The notes under the pieces were generated by a model. It searched no databases and was not told where the DNA came from. It was given only the letters and a program-made list of their open reading frames with translations. This document shows positions 57,545-64,000 of a DNA stretch of 64,000 nt, piece by piece. The position numbers were made by a program, and so were the translations under genes. The DNA is from Ruminococcus sp. GTDB taxonomy: Bacteria; Bacillota; Clostridia; Oscillospirales; Acutalibacteraceae. Numbering within the stretch: position 1 is the stretch's first letter; every line of letters begins with the position of its first letter. The DNA lies in the NCBI GenBank assembly GCA_017457955.1, contig JAFTGL010000013.1:1-64000 (forward strand), in the 5' to 3' direction.

Positions 57545-58609
57545 ATGAAGAAGCATGACTGGAAGACGATAACGGCGGCGACCGCATTGTTTTTGATAAT
57601 GGCAGTGTGTCTGAGCGCGGTGGCATACCGCGCGGGGGCATGTCTGCCGCTGATGGATGAGGCGGCTGTGCTGTCGGGAAAGCTGAGCTTTACCAACGGC
57701 TCGTTCGATACGCGTGAGCAGGCGACCGCGGACGAAATGCCGACCGAGCAGGCGGCGATACAGCGGCCGCTTGCCGAGACGCCCTCCAACCCTGCCGAGA
57801 CCGCCGAAAAGCCGCAGGATACCTCTCACAGCGGCGATACGCTGCCCGTGAAGGAACTGCATGTCAGCAACGGCAACATGAGCTATGACAATATCACCGT
57901 TCGCAATACGACCGACTATGACCTCGACGTCGAATCGCTCCTCGACAGCGACCTGCCCTTCTCTCTCGAGGACAATCACGAGGTGCAGGTGCTGGTGTAC
58001 CATACCCATACCTGCGAGCGGTATCTCACCGAGGATACGGGCGTGTATTACGACGACTATTATCCCCGCTCGACCGACGGCGACTTAGGCGTCGTCGCAG
58101 TGGGGGAAAGGCTGGTCGAGACCCTTAAGGAGCACGGGATCGGAGCGGTGCACGACACTACTCTGCATGACTATCCATCCTACGAAGGCTCCTATGCCCG
58201 CTCATGGGAGACCATCTGCGCGTACGGAGAAAAATATCCCTCCATCAAGGTGACCATCGACCTCCACCGCGACGCGATGACCTCCGATGACGGGACAAAG
58301 TATAAACCGACCTTTACATATGACGGACAAAAAGCGTCCCAGATCATGATCATGGCAGGATATGATACCGAAGGCGGTTTTGACTTCTGGGACGAGAACC
58401 TGATCTTCGCAACGCAGCTGCAAAAGAAATGCGAGGATATGTTCCCCGATATGTCCCGCCCGCTGAACTTCGGCGAGTATACCTACAACATGAATTACAA
58501 CAACGGCTCCCTGCTGATCGAGGTCGGCACCGACGCCAATACCGTAGAGGAATCCTGCCGCAGCGGTGAGTATTTAGGCGAGGCGTTAGCCGCTTTATTG
58601 CGACCGTAG
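57545..58609 (+). CDS. spoIIP: Stage II sporulation protein P
   Basis: A peptidoglycan amidase/endopeptidase that thins septal wall during engulfment, with SpoIID and SpoIIM. 354 residues: membrane anchor ~11-30, a low-complexity linker (~55-105), and the amidase domain ~140-352 with 'VLVYHTHTCERYLT' (metal His), 'VVAVGERLVETLKEHGIGAVHDTTLHDYPSYEGSYARS', 'VTIDLHRDAM' (metal His) and 'NNGSLLIEVGTDANTVEES' (catalytic Glu). Order gpr-spoIIP is conserved in spore formers. A GGAATA...CATAAGA pair upstream (57491-57518) may be a weak sporulation promoter. Confidence 0.95.
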   Translation: MKKHDWKTITAATALFLIMAVCLSAVAYRAGACLPLMDEAAVLSGKLSFTNGSFDTREQATADEMPTEQAAIQRPLAETPSNPAETAEKPQDTSHSGDTLPVKELHVSNGNMSYDNITVRNTTDYDLDVESLLDSDLPFSLEDNHEVQVLVYHTHTCERYLTEDTGVYYDDYYPRSTDGDLGVVAVGERLVETLKEHGIGAVHDTTLHDYPSYEGSYARSWETICAYGEKYPSIKVTIDLHRDAMTSDDGTKYKPTFTYDGQKASQIMIMAGYDTEGGFDFWDENLIFATQLQKKCEDMFPDMSRPLNFGEYTYNMNYNNGSLLIEVGTDANTVEESCRSGEYLGEALAALLRP

Positions 58610-58703
58610 AAATATACCCAAAATGGTTTTATTCATTGTCAAAAGAAAAATCACAGCGGATTCCCCGCGGATTAGTCATAATGTCGAATTAACCGTCCCG
58701 GTC

Positions 58704-58732
58704 TTGCAAAAAGATCGGGGCTTTGCTATAAT
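58704..58732 (+). promoter_or_regulatory. Promoter of the small membrane protein gene
   Basis: TTGCAA (58704-58709), 17 bp, TATAAT (58727-58732). A CCCGGTCTT/AAGATCGGG hairpin (about 58697-58719) overlaps it and may end spoIIP transcripts. Confidence 0.6.
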
Positions 58733-58774
58733 ATTTCACGTTGGAATAGGTATATCTTTTGTATTGAGGTAACG

Positions 58775-59275
58775 ATGAAACGAAACGCATTTCTGACACA
58801 TCTGATATCATTACTGCTGGCGCTGAGCCTTGTTTGCGCTGTCTCAGCCGTGACGGTGTTTGCGGAGTCGGAGGACGGACAGGTCGAACAGCAGGAAGCG
58901 GTCGTCGAGGAAACTCCGCAGGAGAATCAGCCCGAAGAGCAGGCTCAGCCTGAGGAACAGCCGCAGGAGATCCCCGAGACGCCTGAGACGCCCCAGGAAG
59001 AACAGCCGCAGGAAGAACCGCAGAACCAGTGGTATGACTATATCTACAGCTATGACGAGGACGTCAACACCTATCAGGAGCCTGAGCACTTGGGCGAGCT
59101 GCCGCAGGCGGCTCCCGAGCAGGTGGTCGAGGCGACTGCCGTGCCGATGCCGACCGTAGCGGTCTCCGACGCGTCGCTGTTTTCGGGTATCGTCACATGG
59201 CTGTGCGTTGCCTTGGGTATCGCGGTCGTGGTCGGCGTGTTGGTCAGCAAGCGTACCCGCCGCCGCGGAGTGTAG
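58775..59275 (+). CDS. Small exported membrane protein rich in Glu, Gln and Pro
   Basis: A 166-residue protein. Signal peptide ~1-30; residues ~31-85 are a low-complexity Glu/Gln/Pro stretch; then a Tyr-containing linker ('QWYDYIYSYDEDVNTY'), one transmembrane helix (~138-158) and a short Arg-rich tail. The layout resembles the protein at 18229 (stalk outside, helix, basic tail inside). No function is recognised. The dihydrouridine synthase gene starts one base after its stop, so the two are probably co-transcribed. Confidence 0.75.
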   Translation: MKRNAFLTHLISLLLALSLVCAVSAVTVFAESEDGQVEQQEAVVEETPQENQPEEQAQPEEQPQEIPETPETPQEEQPQEEPQNQWYDYIYSYDEDVNTYQEPEHLGELPQAAPEQVVEATAVPMPTVAVSDASLFSGIVTWLCVALGIAVVVGVLVSKRTRRRGV

Positions 59276-59276
59276 C

Positions 59277-60242
59277 ATGCAGATAGGAAACGTCAAGCTG
59301 AACGGCTATGCCGCTTTGGCGCCCATGGCGGGCGTCGCGGACAGAGCCTTCCGCGAGTTGTGCATGGAGTTCGGCGCGGGCTACTGCGTCAGCGAGATGG
59401 TCAGCTCCAAGGGCATTGCCTACAACAGCAGGAAAAGCGCTGAGCTGATGGTCATTTCCGACACCGAACGCCCCTGCGCGGTGCAGATCTTCGGCACGGA
59501 GCCGGATACGATGGCTGACGCGGCGAGGTTCGCCATGCAGTACAAGCCCGAGGTCATCGACATCAACATGGGCTGTCCCGCACCCAAGATTGCGGGCAGC
59601 GGTTCGGGAGCGGCGCTCATGCGCGACCCCGAGCTGTGCGGCAGGATTGTACAGGCAGTCAGCAGAGCGGTCGATATCCCCGTGGCCGTGAAGATCCGCT
59701 CGGGCTTTGACGAAGAGCATATCAACGCCGTCGAGGTGGCAAAGATCGCCGAAAAGAACGGCGCTCAGGCGGTGACTGTCCACGGCAGAACGCGCAGGCA
59801 GTTTTATGCCCCGCCCGTGAATTACGATATCATCCGCGAAGTCAAGCAGGCTTTGACCATCCCCGTGATCGGTAACGGCGACGTCGTCAGCGCGAAGTCC
59901 GCGCAGCATGTGCTGGAATACACCGGCTGTGATTATCTGATGGTCGGACGCGGCGCGCTCGGCAATCCGTGGGTGTTCCGCGAGATCAATGAATATTTCG
60001 GAAAAGGAAATATCATTTTGCCGCCGACGCTCGAAGAAAAATGCGACGTACTCCTGCGCCACGTCAGCAAAATCGTCGAGTACAAGGGCGAGTATGTCGG
60101 CATGCGCGAAGCGCGCAAGCACACCGCCTACTATCTCAAGGGCTTCAAAAATGCCGCCAAGCTGCGGAACCTCGCTTTCTCGATGGAGACCTTGGCGGAT
60201 CTGCAAAAACTGATCAACGAAATCAGGACAAGCAATCGCTGA
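59277..60242 (+). CDS. dusB: tRNA-dihydrouridine synthase (DusB type)
   Basis: Reduces uridine to dihydrouridine in tRNA D-loops with FMN and NADPH. The 321-residue protein shows 'APMAGVADRAFRELCMEFGAG', 'AVQIFGTEPDTMADAARF', catalytic Cys in 'DINMGCPAPKIAGSGSGAALM', 'VKIRSGFDE', 'TVHGRTRRQFY', 'GNGDVVSAKSA' and 'MVGRGALGNPWVFREI', plus the helical tRNA-binding end. ATG 59277 lies one base after the previous gene. Length is normal. Confidence 0.94.
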   Translation: MQIGNVKLNGYAALAPMAGVADRAFRELCMEFGAGYCVSEMVSSKGIAYNSRKSAELMVISDTERPCAVQIFGTEPDTMADAARFAMQYKPEVIDINMGCPAPKIAGSGSGAALMRDPELCGRIVQAVSRAVDIPVAVKIRSGFDEEHINAVEVAKIAEKNGAQAVTVHGRTRRQFYAPPVNYDIIREVKQALTIPVIGNGDVVSAKSAQHVLEYTGCDYLMVGRGALGNPWVFREINEYFGKGNIILPPTLEEKCDVLLRHVSKIVEYKGEYVGMREARKHTAYYLKGFKNAAKLRNLAFSMETLADLQKLINEIRTSNR

Positions 60243-60311
60243 AAATGCGTTTATATACATATATCATTTGTCAACAACCCCGCGTTTGAAAATATCATTT
60301 GGAGGTATAAC

Positions 60312-61565
60312 ATGTACAAGGACTTAATGGATTCTATCGGTTTTGTCAAGAACTATGATGAGGAGATCGGCGACGCGATGGCGCTGGAGCTGCAGCGCCA
60401 GCAGCAGAACCTCGAGCTGATCGCCAGCGAGAACATCGTTTCTCCCGCGGTGATGGCGGCGATGGGCTCCGTACTCACCAACAAGTATGCCGAGGGCTAT
60501 CCCGGCAAGCGCTACTACGGCGGCTGCTATGCGGTCGACAAGGCGGAGGAGATCGCCCGCAAGCGCGCGTGCGAGCTGTTCGGCGCCGATCATGCGAACG
60601 TCCAGCCCCATTCCGGTTCTCAAGCGAACCAGACCGTCTACTTCGCTATGCTCGAGCCGGGCGATACCGTCATGGGCATGAGCCTTTCCGAGGGCGGTCA
60701 TCTGACCCACGGTTCACCCGTCAACCTCAGCGGCAAGTACTTCAACTTCGTCAGCTACGGCGTTGATCCCGTGACCCACCGCATCGATTATGATAAGGTT
60801 CTGGAGCTTGCGAAGGAATGCAAGCCGAAGATGATCGTCTGCGGCGCATCCGCTTATCCCCGCGAGATCGACTTCAAGAAGTTCCGCGAGATCTGCGACG
60901 CTGTCGGCGCGTATCTGATGGTCGACATGGCGCACATCGCGGGTCTTGTCGCCGGCGGTCAGCACCAGAATCCCGTTCCTTACGCTGATTTTGTTACCAC
61001 CACTACCCATAAGACCCTCCGCGGACCCCGCGGCGGTATGATCCTGTGCAAGGAGCAGTACGCGAAGGCGATCGACAAGGCGATGTTCCCCGGTATGCAG
61101 GGCGGTCCTCTGATGCACATTATCGCGGCTAAGGCGGTATGCTTCAAGGAAGCGATGCAGCCCGAGTTCAAGGCGTATGCCGAGCAGATCGTCAAGAATT
61201 GTGCGGCGCTTGCCGACGGTCTTGTAAAGCGCGGCCACAAGCTGGTTTCCGGCGGTACGGACAACCACGTCATGCTGATGGATCTGCGCGAGGACGGCGT
61301 GACCGGCAAGGAGCTGGAGCACAACCTCGACGAGGTGCACATCACCGTCAACAAGAACACCATCCCCGGCGAGCCGCTCTCTCCGTTCGTTACCTCCGGT
61401 ATCCGTATCGGTACTGCCGCCGTGACGACCCGCGGTCTGAAAGAGGATGATATGGACGTCATCGCCGAGTGCATCTCTCTGGTCATCAAGGACTTCGAGG
61501 GCAACAAGGACGCTGTGCTCGCCAAGGTAGCGGCGCTGTGCGAGAAATATCCCTTATATGAATGA
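60312..61565 (+). CDS. glyA: Serine hydroxymethyltransferase
   Basis: Interconverts serine and glycine and loads tetrahydrofolate with a one-carbon unit. The 417-residue PLP enzyme shows '[37 protein letters not shown]' parts, '[19 protein letters not shown]', '[13 protein letters not shown]', the PLP Lys in '[14 protein letters not shown]', and '[15 protein letters not shown]'. Complete. GGAGGT precedes ATG 60312. It stands between dusB and rarA with an AT-rich foldback after it. Confidence 0.97.
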   Translation: MYKDLMDSIGFVKNYDEEIGDAMALELQRQQQNLELIASENIVSPAVMAAMGSVLTNKYAEGYPGKRYYGGCYAVDKAEEIARKRACELFGADHANVQPHSGSQANQTVYFAMLEPGDTVMGMSLSEGGHLTHGSPVNLSGKYFNFVSYGVDPVTHRIDYDKVLELAKECKPKMIVCGASAYPREIDFKKFREICDAVGAYLMVDMAHIAGLVAGGQHQNPVPYADFVTTTTHKTLRGPRGGMILCKEQYAKAIDKAMFPGMQGGPLMHIIAAKAVCFKEAMQPEFKAYAEQIVKNCAALADGLVKRGHKLVSGGTDNHVMLMDLREDGVTGKELEHNLDEVHITVNKNTIPGEPLSPFVTSGIRIGTAAVTTRGLKEDDMDVIAECISLVIKDFEGNKDAVLAKVAALCEKYPLYE

Positions 61566-61570
61566 TTAGA

Positions 61571-61675
61571 GAATAAATAATAAAGAATAATGGCGGTGAC
61601 TCGCGCGACACGCGTGCCGCGCTCGGACAATTCTATTTTCGGGTGCGGGTGTCCCGCCATTTATTATTCTTTATT
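61571..61675. repeat. Foldback element between glyA and rarA
   Basis: Left arm AATAAAGAATAATGGCGG region (61571-61596) pairs with the right arm CCGCCATTTATTATTCTTTATT (61654-61675) with a three-base gap. A GC-rich centre contains GCGCGACACGCGTGCCGCGC-type palindromes. Probably a small repeat; may also end glyA transcripts. No second copy was seen in the window. Confidence 0.6.
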
Positions 61676-61718
61676 CAGTATTCTTTTTTCTTTATTCTTT
61701 ATTTCCGGAGGAAATATC

Positions 61719-62984
61719 ATGAACACACCTCTTGCCGACAGACTGCGCCCCGAAAGCCTTGACGATATCGTCGGGCAGAAGGAGCTGCTTGCCCCGGGCA
61801 GACCGCTCCGCAAAATCATCGAGAGCGGCACCATCCCCAACTTGATATTCTACGGACCGTCGGGCGTCGGCAAGACGACTCTCGCCTCCTACATCGCGCG
61901 GATCACCAACCGCTCCTTCAAGAAGCTCAACGGCACCACCGCCTCCACCGCCGACATCAAGGAGATCGTGTCCTCCCTCAACACCTTTGAGGGGCTGAAC
62001 GGCGTACTGCTCTATCTCGACGAGATCCAGTACCTCAACAAAAAGCAGCAGCAGACGCTTCTTGAATTCATCGAGAACGGCTCCATCACCCTGATCGCAT
62101 CCACCACCGAGAACCCGTATTTCTATATCTACAACGCGATCCTCTCCCGCTCGACGGTGTTTGAATTCCGTCCCGTGGAGCCTGAGGAAGTGAAACGCGC
62201 CATTGAGCGCGCGATCCGTGTGCTCAGCGAGGAAAAGGGCAAGGAGATCGTCTTTACCGACGAAGCGAAGGAGCACATCTGCTCCGCATGCGGCGGCGAC
62301 GTGCGAAAATCCCTCAACGCCGTGGAGCTGTGCGTATTGGCAGGGGACGGGGGAGAGACCGTCACCGTCGATAAGGCGCTTGCCGAATCCCTGACCCAGC
62401 GCAGCGGCGCGCGGTATGACCGCGACGGCGACGCCCACTATGACGTGATCTCCGCGTATCAGAAAAGTATGCGCGGCTCGGACGTTGACGCGGCGCTGTT
62501 TTATCTCGCAAGGCTGGTTGAAGCCGACGATCTGATCTCCGCATGCAGACGGCTGGTCGTCTGTGCCTGCGAGGACGTCGGACTTGCCTATCCCCAGATC
62601 ATCCCCATCGTCAAGTCCTGCGTGGATATCGCGATGCAGGTCGGATTTCCCGAGGCGCGGATCCCCCTTGCCGACGCGGTGATCATGGTATGTCTCGCAC
62701 CGAAATCCAATTCCGGCGTGAACGCGATCTCAGCGGCGCAGGATGACGTCAGAGCGGGACTCGGACAGGTCGTGCCCCGACAATTGCAGAACAAGCATTA
62801 CGACGGCGAAGAACGTGCCGAGAAGGGGCAGAACTATCTCTACCCCCACAGCTATCCGAACCACTGGATCGACCAGCAGTACCTGCCCGATGATATCAGG
62901 GATCACACCTACTATGAACCCGGCGAGAATAAGACCGAGCAGGCGTACAAGGCGTACTGGGAGAAGATCAAGAACAACATGTGA
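61719..62984 (+). CDS. rarA: Replication-associated recombination protein A
   Basis: An AAA+ ATPase (MgsA/RarA) acting at stalled forks. The 421-residue protein shows 'PLADRLRPESLDDIVGQKELLAPGRPLRKIIESG', Walker A 'GPSGVGKTT', Walker B 'LLYLDEIQYLNKKQQ', sensor 1 'LIASTTENPYF', 'LSRSTVFEFRPV', sensor 2 'GGDVRKSLNAVE' and the C-terminal tetramer domain ('HYDVISAYQKSMRGSDVDAALFYLARL', 'YLYPHSYPNHWIDQQYLP'). ATG 61719 follows GGAGG; the longer frame is within the foldback DNA. Confidence 0.95.
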   Translation: MNTPLADRLRPESLDDIVGQKELLAPGRPLRKIIESGTIPNLIFYGPSGVGKTTLASYIARITNRSFKKLNGTTASTADIKEIVSSLNTFEGLNGVLLYLDEIQYLNKKQQQTLLEFIENGSITLIASTTENPYFYIYNAILSRSTVFEFRPVEPEEVKRAIERAIRVLSEEKGKEIVFTDEAKEHICSACGGDVRKSLNAVELCVLAGDGGETVTVDKALAESLTQRSGARYDRDGDAHYDVISAYQKSMRGSDVDAALFYLARLVEADDLISACRRLVVCACEDVGLAYPQIIPIVKSCVDIAMQVGFPEARIPLADAVIMVCLAPKSNSGVNAISAAQDDVRAGLGQVVPRQLQNKHYDGEERAEKGQNYLYPHSYPNHWIDQQYLPDDIRDHTYYEPGENKTEQAYKAYWEKIKNNM

Positions 62985-62992
62985 AAACCGCG

Positions 62993-63018
62993 CATAAAAA
63001 ACGTAAATGTTTTTTATG
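62993..63018. terminator. AT-rich hairpin after rarA
   Basis: Perfect 10-bp stem CATAAAAAAC (62993-63002) with GTTTTTTATG (63009-63018), six-base loop. T-rich arm; it may be a first terminator after rarA. Confidence 0.6.
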
Positions 63019-63046
63019 AATTGTGCAATTAAAACAGATGAAAAAA

Positions 63047-63082
63047 CCGTGACGGAAACAGCCTTTCGTGACGGCTTTTTTT
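63047..63082 (+). terminator. Second terminator after rarA
   Basis: CCGTGACG (63047-63054) and CGTGACGG (63067-63074) pair with one G-G mismatch, followed by CTTTTTTT. Confidence 0.7.
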
Positions 63083-63173
63083 ATGCCCTTCTTTTGGTGT
63101 ATTATATCCAATTTTTCAACATTATTCTTGTGCAATATTAACTTGTATATATTTCTGAATCAGAAAATAAAAA

Positions 63174-63202
63174 TTGACATTGTTATATATAATAAATATA
63201 AC
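63174..63202 (+). promoter_or_regulatory. Promoter of the starch-binding protein gene
   Basis: TTGACA (63174-63179), 17 bp, TATAAC (63197-63202), 47 bp before the start codon. Confidence 0.75.
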
Positions 63203-63249
63203 TGGGAATTTAGGATTTCCCAGATTAACATGAAAAGGAGGGAACTATC

Positions 63250-64000
63250 ATGAGGTTATCAGGTAAACAGACAAAGCGCGCGGTTTCGCTGCTGCTGTGT
63301 CTCGCGCTCCTCATATCGATGACGGCGTTCGCGCTTTCCGTCCGTGCGGAAGAGGTCGACGACCTTGCCGATACAGGCGCGGATACCTACTATCTGTGGG
63401 GTGAGAATTCCAATTCTCCCGATTTCAACGCTTCTACCCCGACAGGTACCTTTACTTATGATAGCTCAAAAGGCTACTACTACTATGACCTGACAGGGTC
63501 AAGCGGCGACTACTGCTTCGTGGTTTCGACGATCGGAAATTCCGCGAATTACGCAGTCAAGTCACCTGCTGTTCAGAGCGTTGCAAGCTCAGGCTCCTAC
63601 TACTTGTCAGCCGGCAACTACCACGGTTACAACTGTATGCATCTGTGGAATCCGAGCGGCGACGCCATCCGTATCTACTTCACGTCCGCATCTGCCGGTC
63701 TCAATGCCGTGAAAGCAGGCAGTGAAGTTGCGACGCAGGCTCCTACCGCGACCCAAGCTCCCGCGACCCAGGCTTCTACCCAGAAGCCGACTTCCGCCGG
63801 CGGAACCACTCCCACCACCGCTCAGAATCCCACCCAGTCTCAGCAGGACACAGGCAAGACCTATGTCTACTGTGAGAACGAGGCGGGCTGGAGCGCTGTA
63901 TACGCTTATATGTGGAACAGCGAGAGCGACAAGAACGCCTCTTGGCCGGGTGTGAAGATGACCAACATCGGCGGCAATATCTGGCGCTATGAGTACACGA
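63250..64000 (+). CDS. Secreted protein with starch-binding (CBM26-like) domains, cut by window end
   Basis: Open reading frame of at least 250 codons, starting at ATG 63250 after AAGGAGGG. Signal peptide ~1-36. Residues ~47-155 form a first beta domain ('YYLWGENSNSPDFN', 'GYYYYDLTGSSGDYCFV'). A Thr/Ala/Pro/Gln linker (~160-200, 'TQAPTATQAPATQ') follows, and then a domain starting 'KTYVYCENEAGWSAVYAYMWN' with 'WPGVKM' and 'IWRYEY', which is the CBM26 pattern for raw starch binding. The downstream part (catalytic, dockerin or more binding domains) lies outside the window. It fits a starch-adherence or amylosome protein. Confidence 0.8.
   Translation, partial: MRLSGKQTKRAVSLLLCLALLISMTAFALSVRAEEVDDLADTGADTYYLWGENSNSPDFNASTPTGTFTYDSSKGYYYYDLTGSSGDYCFVVSTIGNSANYAVKSPAVQSVASSGSYYLSAGNYHGYNCMHLWNPSGDAIRIYFTSASAGLNAVKAGSEVATQAPTATQAPATQASTQKPTSAGGTTPTTAQNPTQSQQDTGKTYVYCENEAGWSAVYAYMWNSESDKNASWPGVKMTNIGGNIWRYEYT

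Noticed and set aside
1..64000. tRNA, rRNA or CRISPR loci
   Set aside because: No cloverleaf with CCA-type end, no ribosomal RNA core and no spaced direct repeats were recognised by eye; a covariance-model scan would settle this.

Overview
The window reads as a chromosomal segment of a spore-forming, anaerobic, gut- or rumen-type Firmicute close to Ruminococcus (Oscillospiraceae/Ruminococcaceae). Support comes from sporulation and germination genes (spmA, spmB, a GerA/SpoVAF-type protein, gpr, spoIIP), pyruvate phosphate dikinase, secreted proteins with type I dockerins, a CBM26-like starch-binding protein at the right edge, and the low-GC Gram-positive gene order glmU-prs-pth-mfd. The DNA is moderately GC-rich in genes, with AT-rich intergenic DNA. 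I saw no rRNA, tRNA, CRISPR array, transposase or integrase.

Layout. 1-6.8 kb: the end of a foldback repeat, a probable type I toxin-antitoxin pair, a DUF3877-like gene, dCMP deaminase, an AbrB-type regulator, spmAB, a fibronectin-III-repeat secreted protein and a GerA-family protein. 6.9-18.0 kb: a compact one-strand block of 17 tailed-phage structural genes running from terminase through portal, protease/scaffold, capsid and connectors to baseplate and a fibre-like protein. It has no tape measure, sheath, integrase, repressor or replication gene. 18.2-26.5 kb (minus strand): a membrane protein, a PrsA-like lipoprotein, mfd, pth, prs and a one-domain GlmU. 26.8-29.4 kb: ppdK. 29.5-34.5 kb: two tandem copies of a three-gene unit (ECF sigma factor, membrane anti-sigma-like protein, secreted dockerin protein).

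34.5-42.8 kb: an operon encoding all seven shikimate steps plus the phenylalanine and tyrosine branches, preceded by a Phe/Tyr-rich leader peptide and an attenuator hairpin. 42.9-45.2 kb: a second phage-type block (fibre, holin, endolysin) headed by nearly the same 46-bp hairpin-plus-box element that heads the first block 36 kb away. 45.3-51.0 kb: a small sortase-type surface protein and two amino-acid ABC transporters; the second has a binding protein whose two halves are in swapped (circularly permuted) order. 51.1-56.5 kb: a foldback element, an HTH membrane regulator, DegV, hemolysin III, a CHAP protein and a dockerin-bearing papain-like protease. 56.6-64 kb: gpr, spoIIP, a small membrane protein, a dihydrouridine synthase, glyA, rarA and the start of a starch-binding protein.

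Three observations stand out. First, the phage-type genes are split between two loci separated by core host genes but share an upstream element, and the tail module is reduced; this resembles a domesticated particle (gene-transfer-agent-like) more than an ordinary prophage. Second, the duplicated sigma/anti-sigma/dockerin units look like a sense-and-respond system for extracellular substrates. Third, there is a circularly permuted binding protein and a family of ~159-bp foldback elements whose stems covary between copies. All functions are inferred from sequence reading alone.
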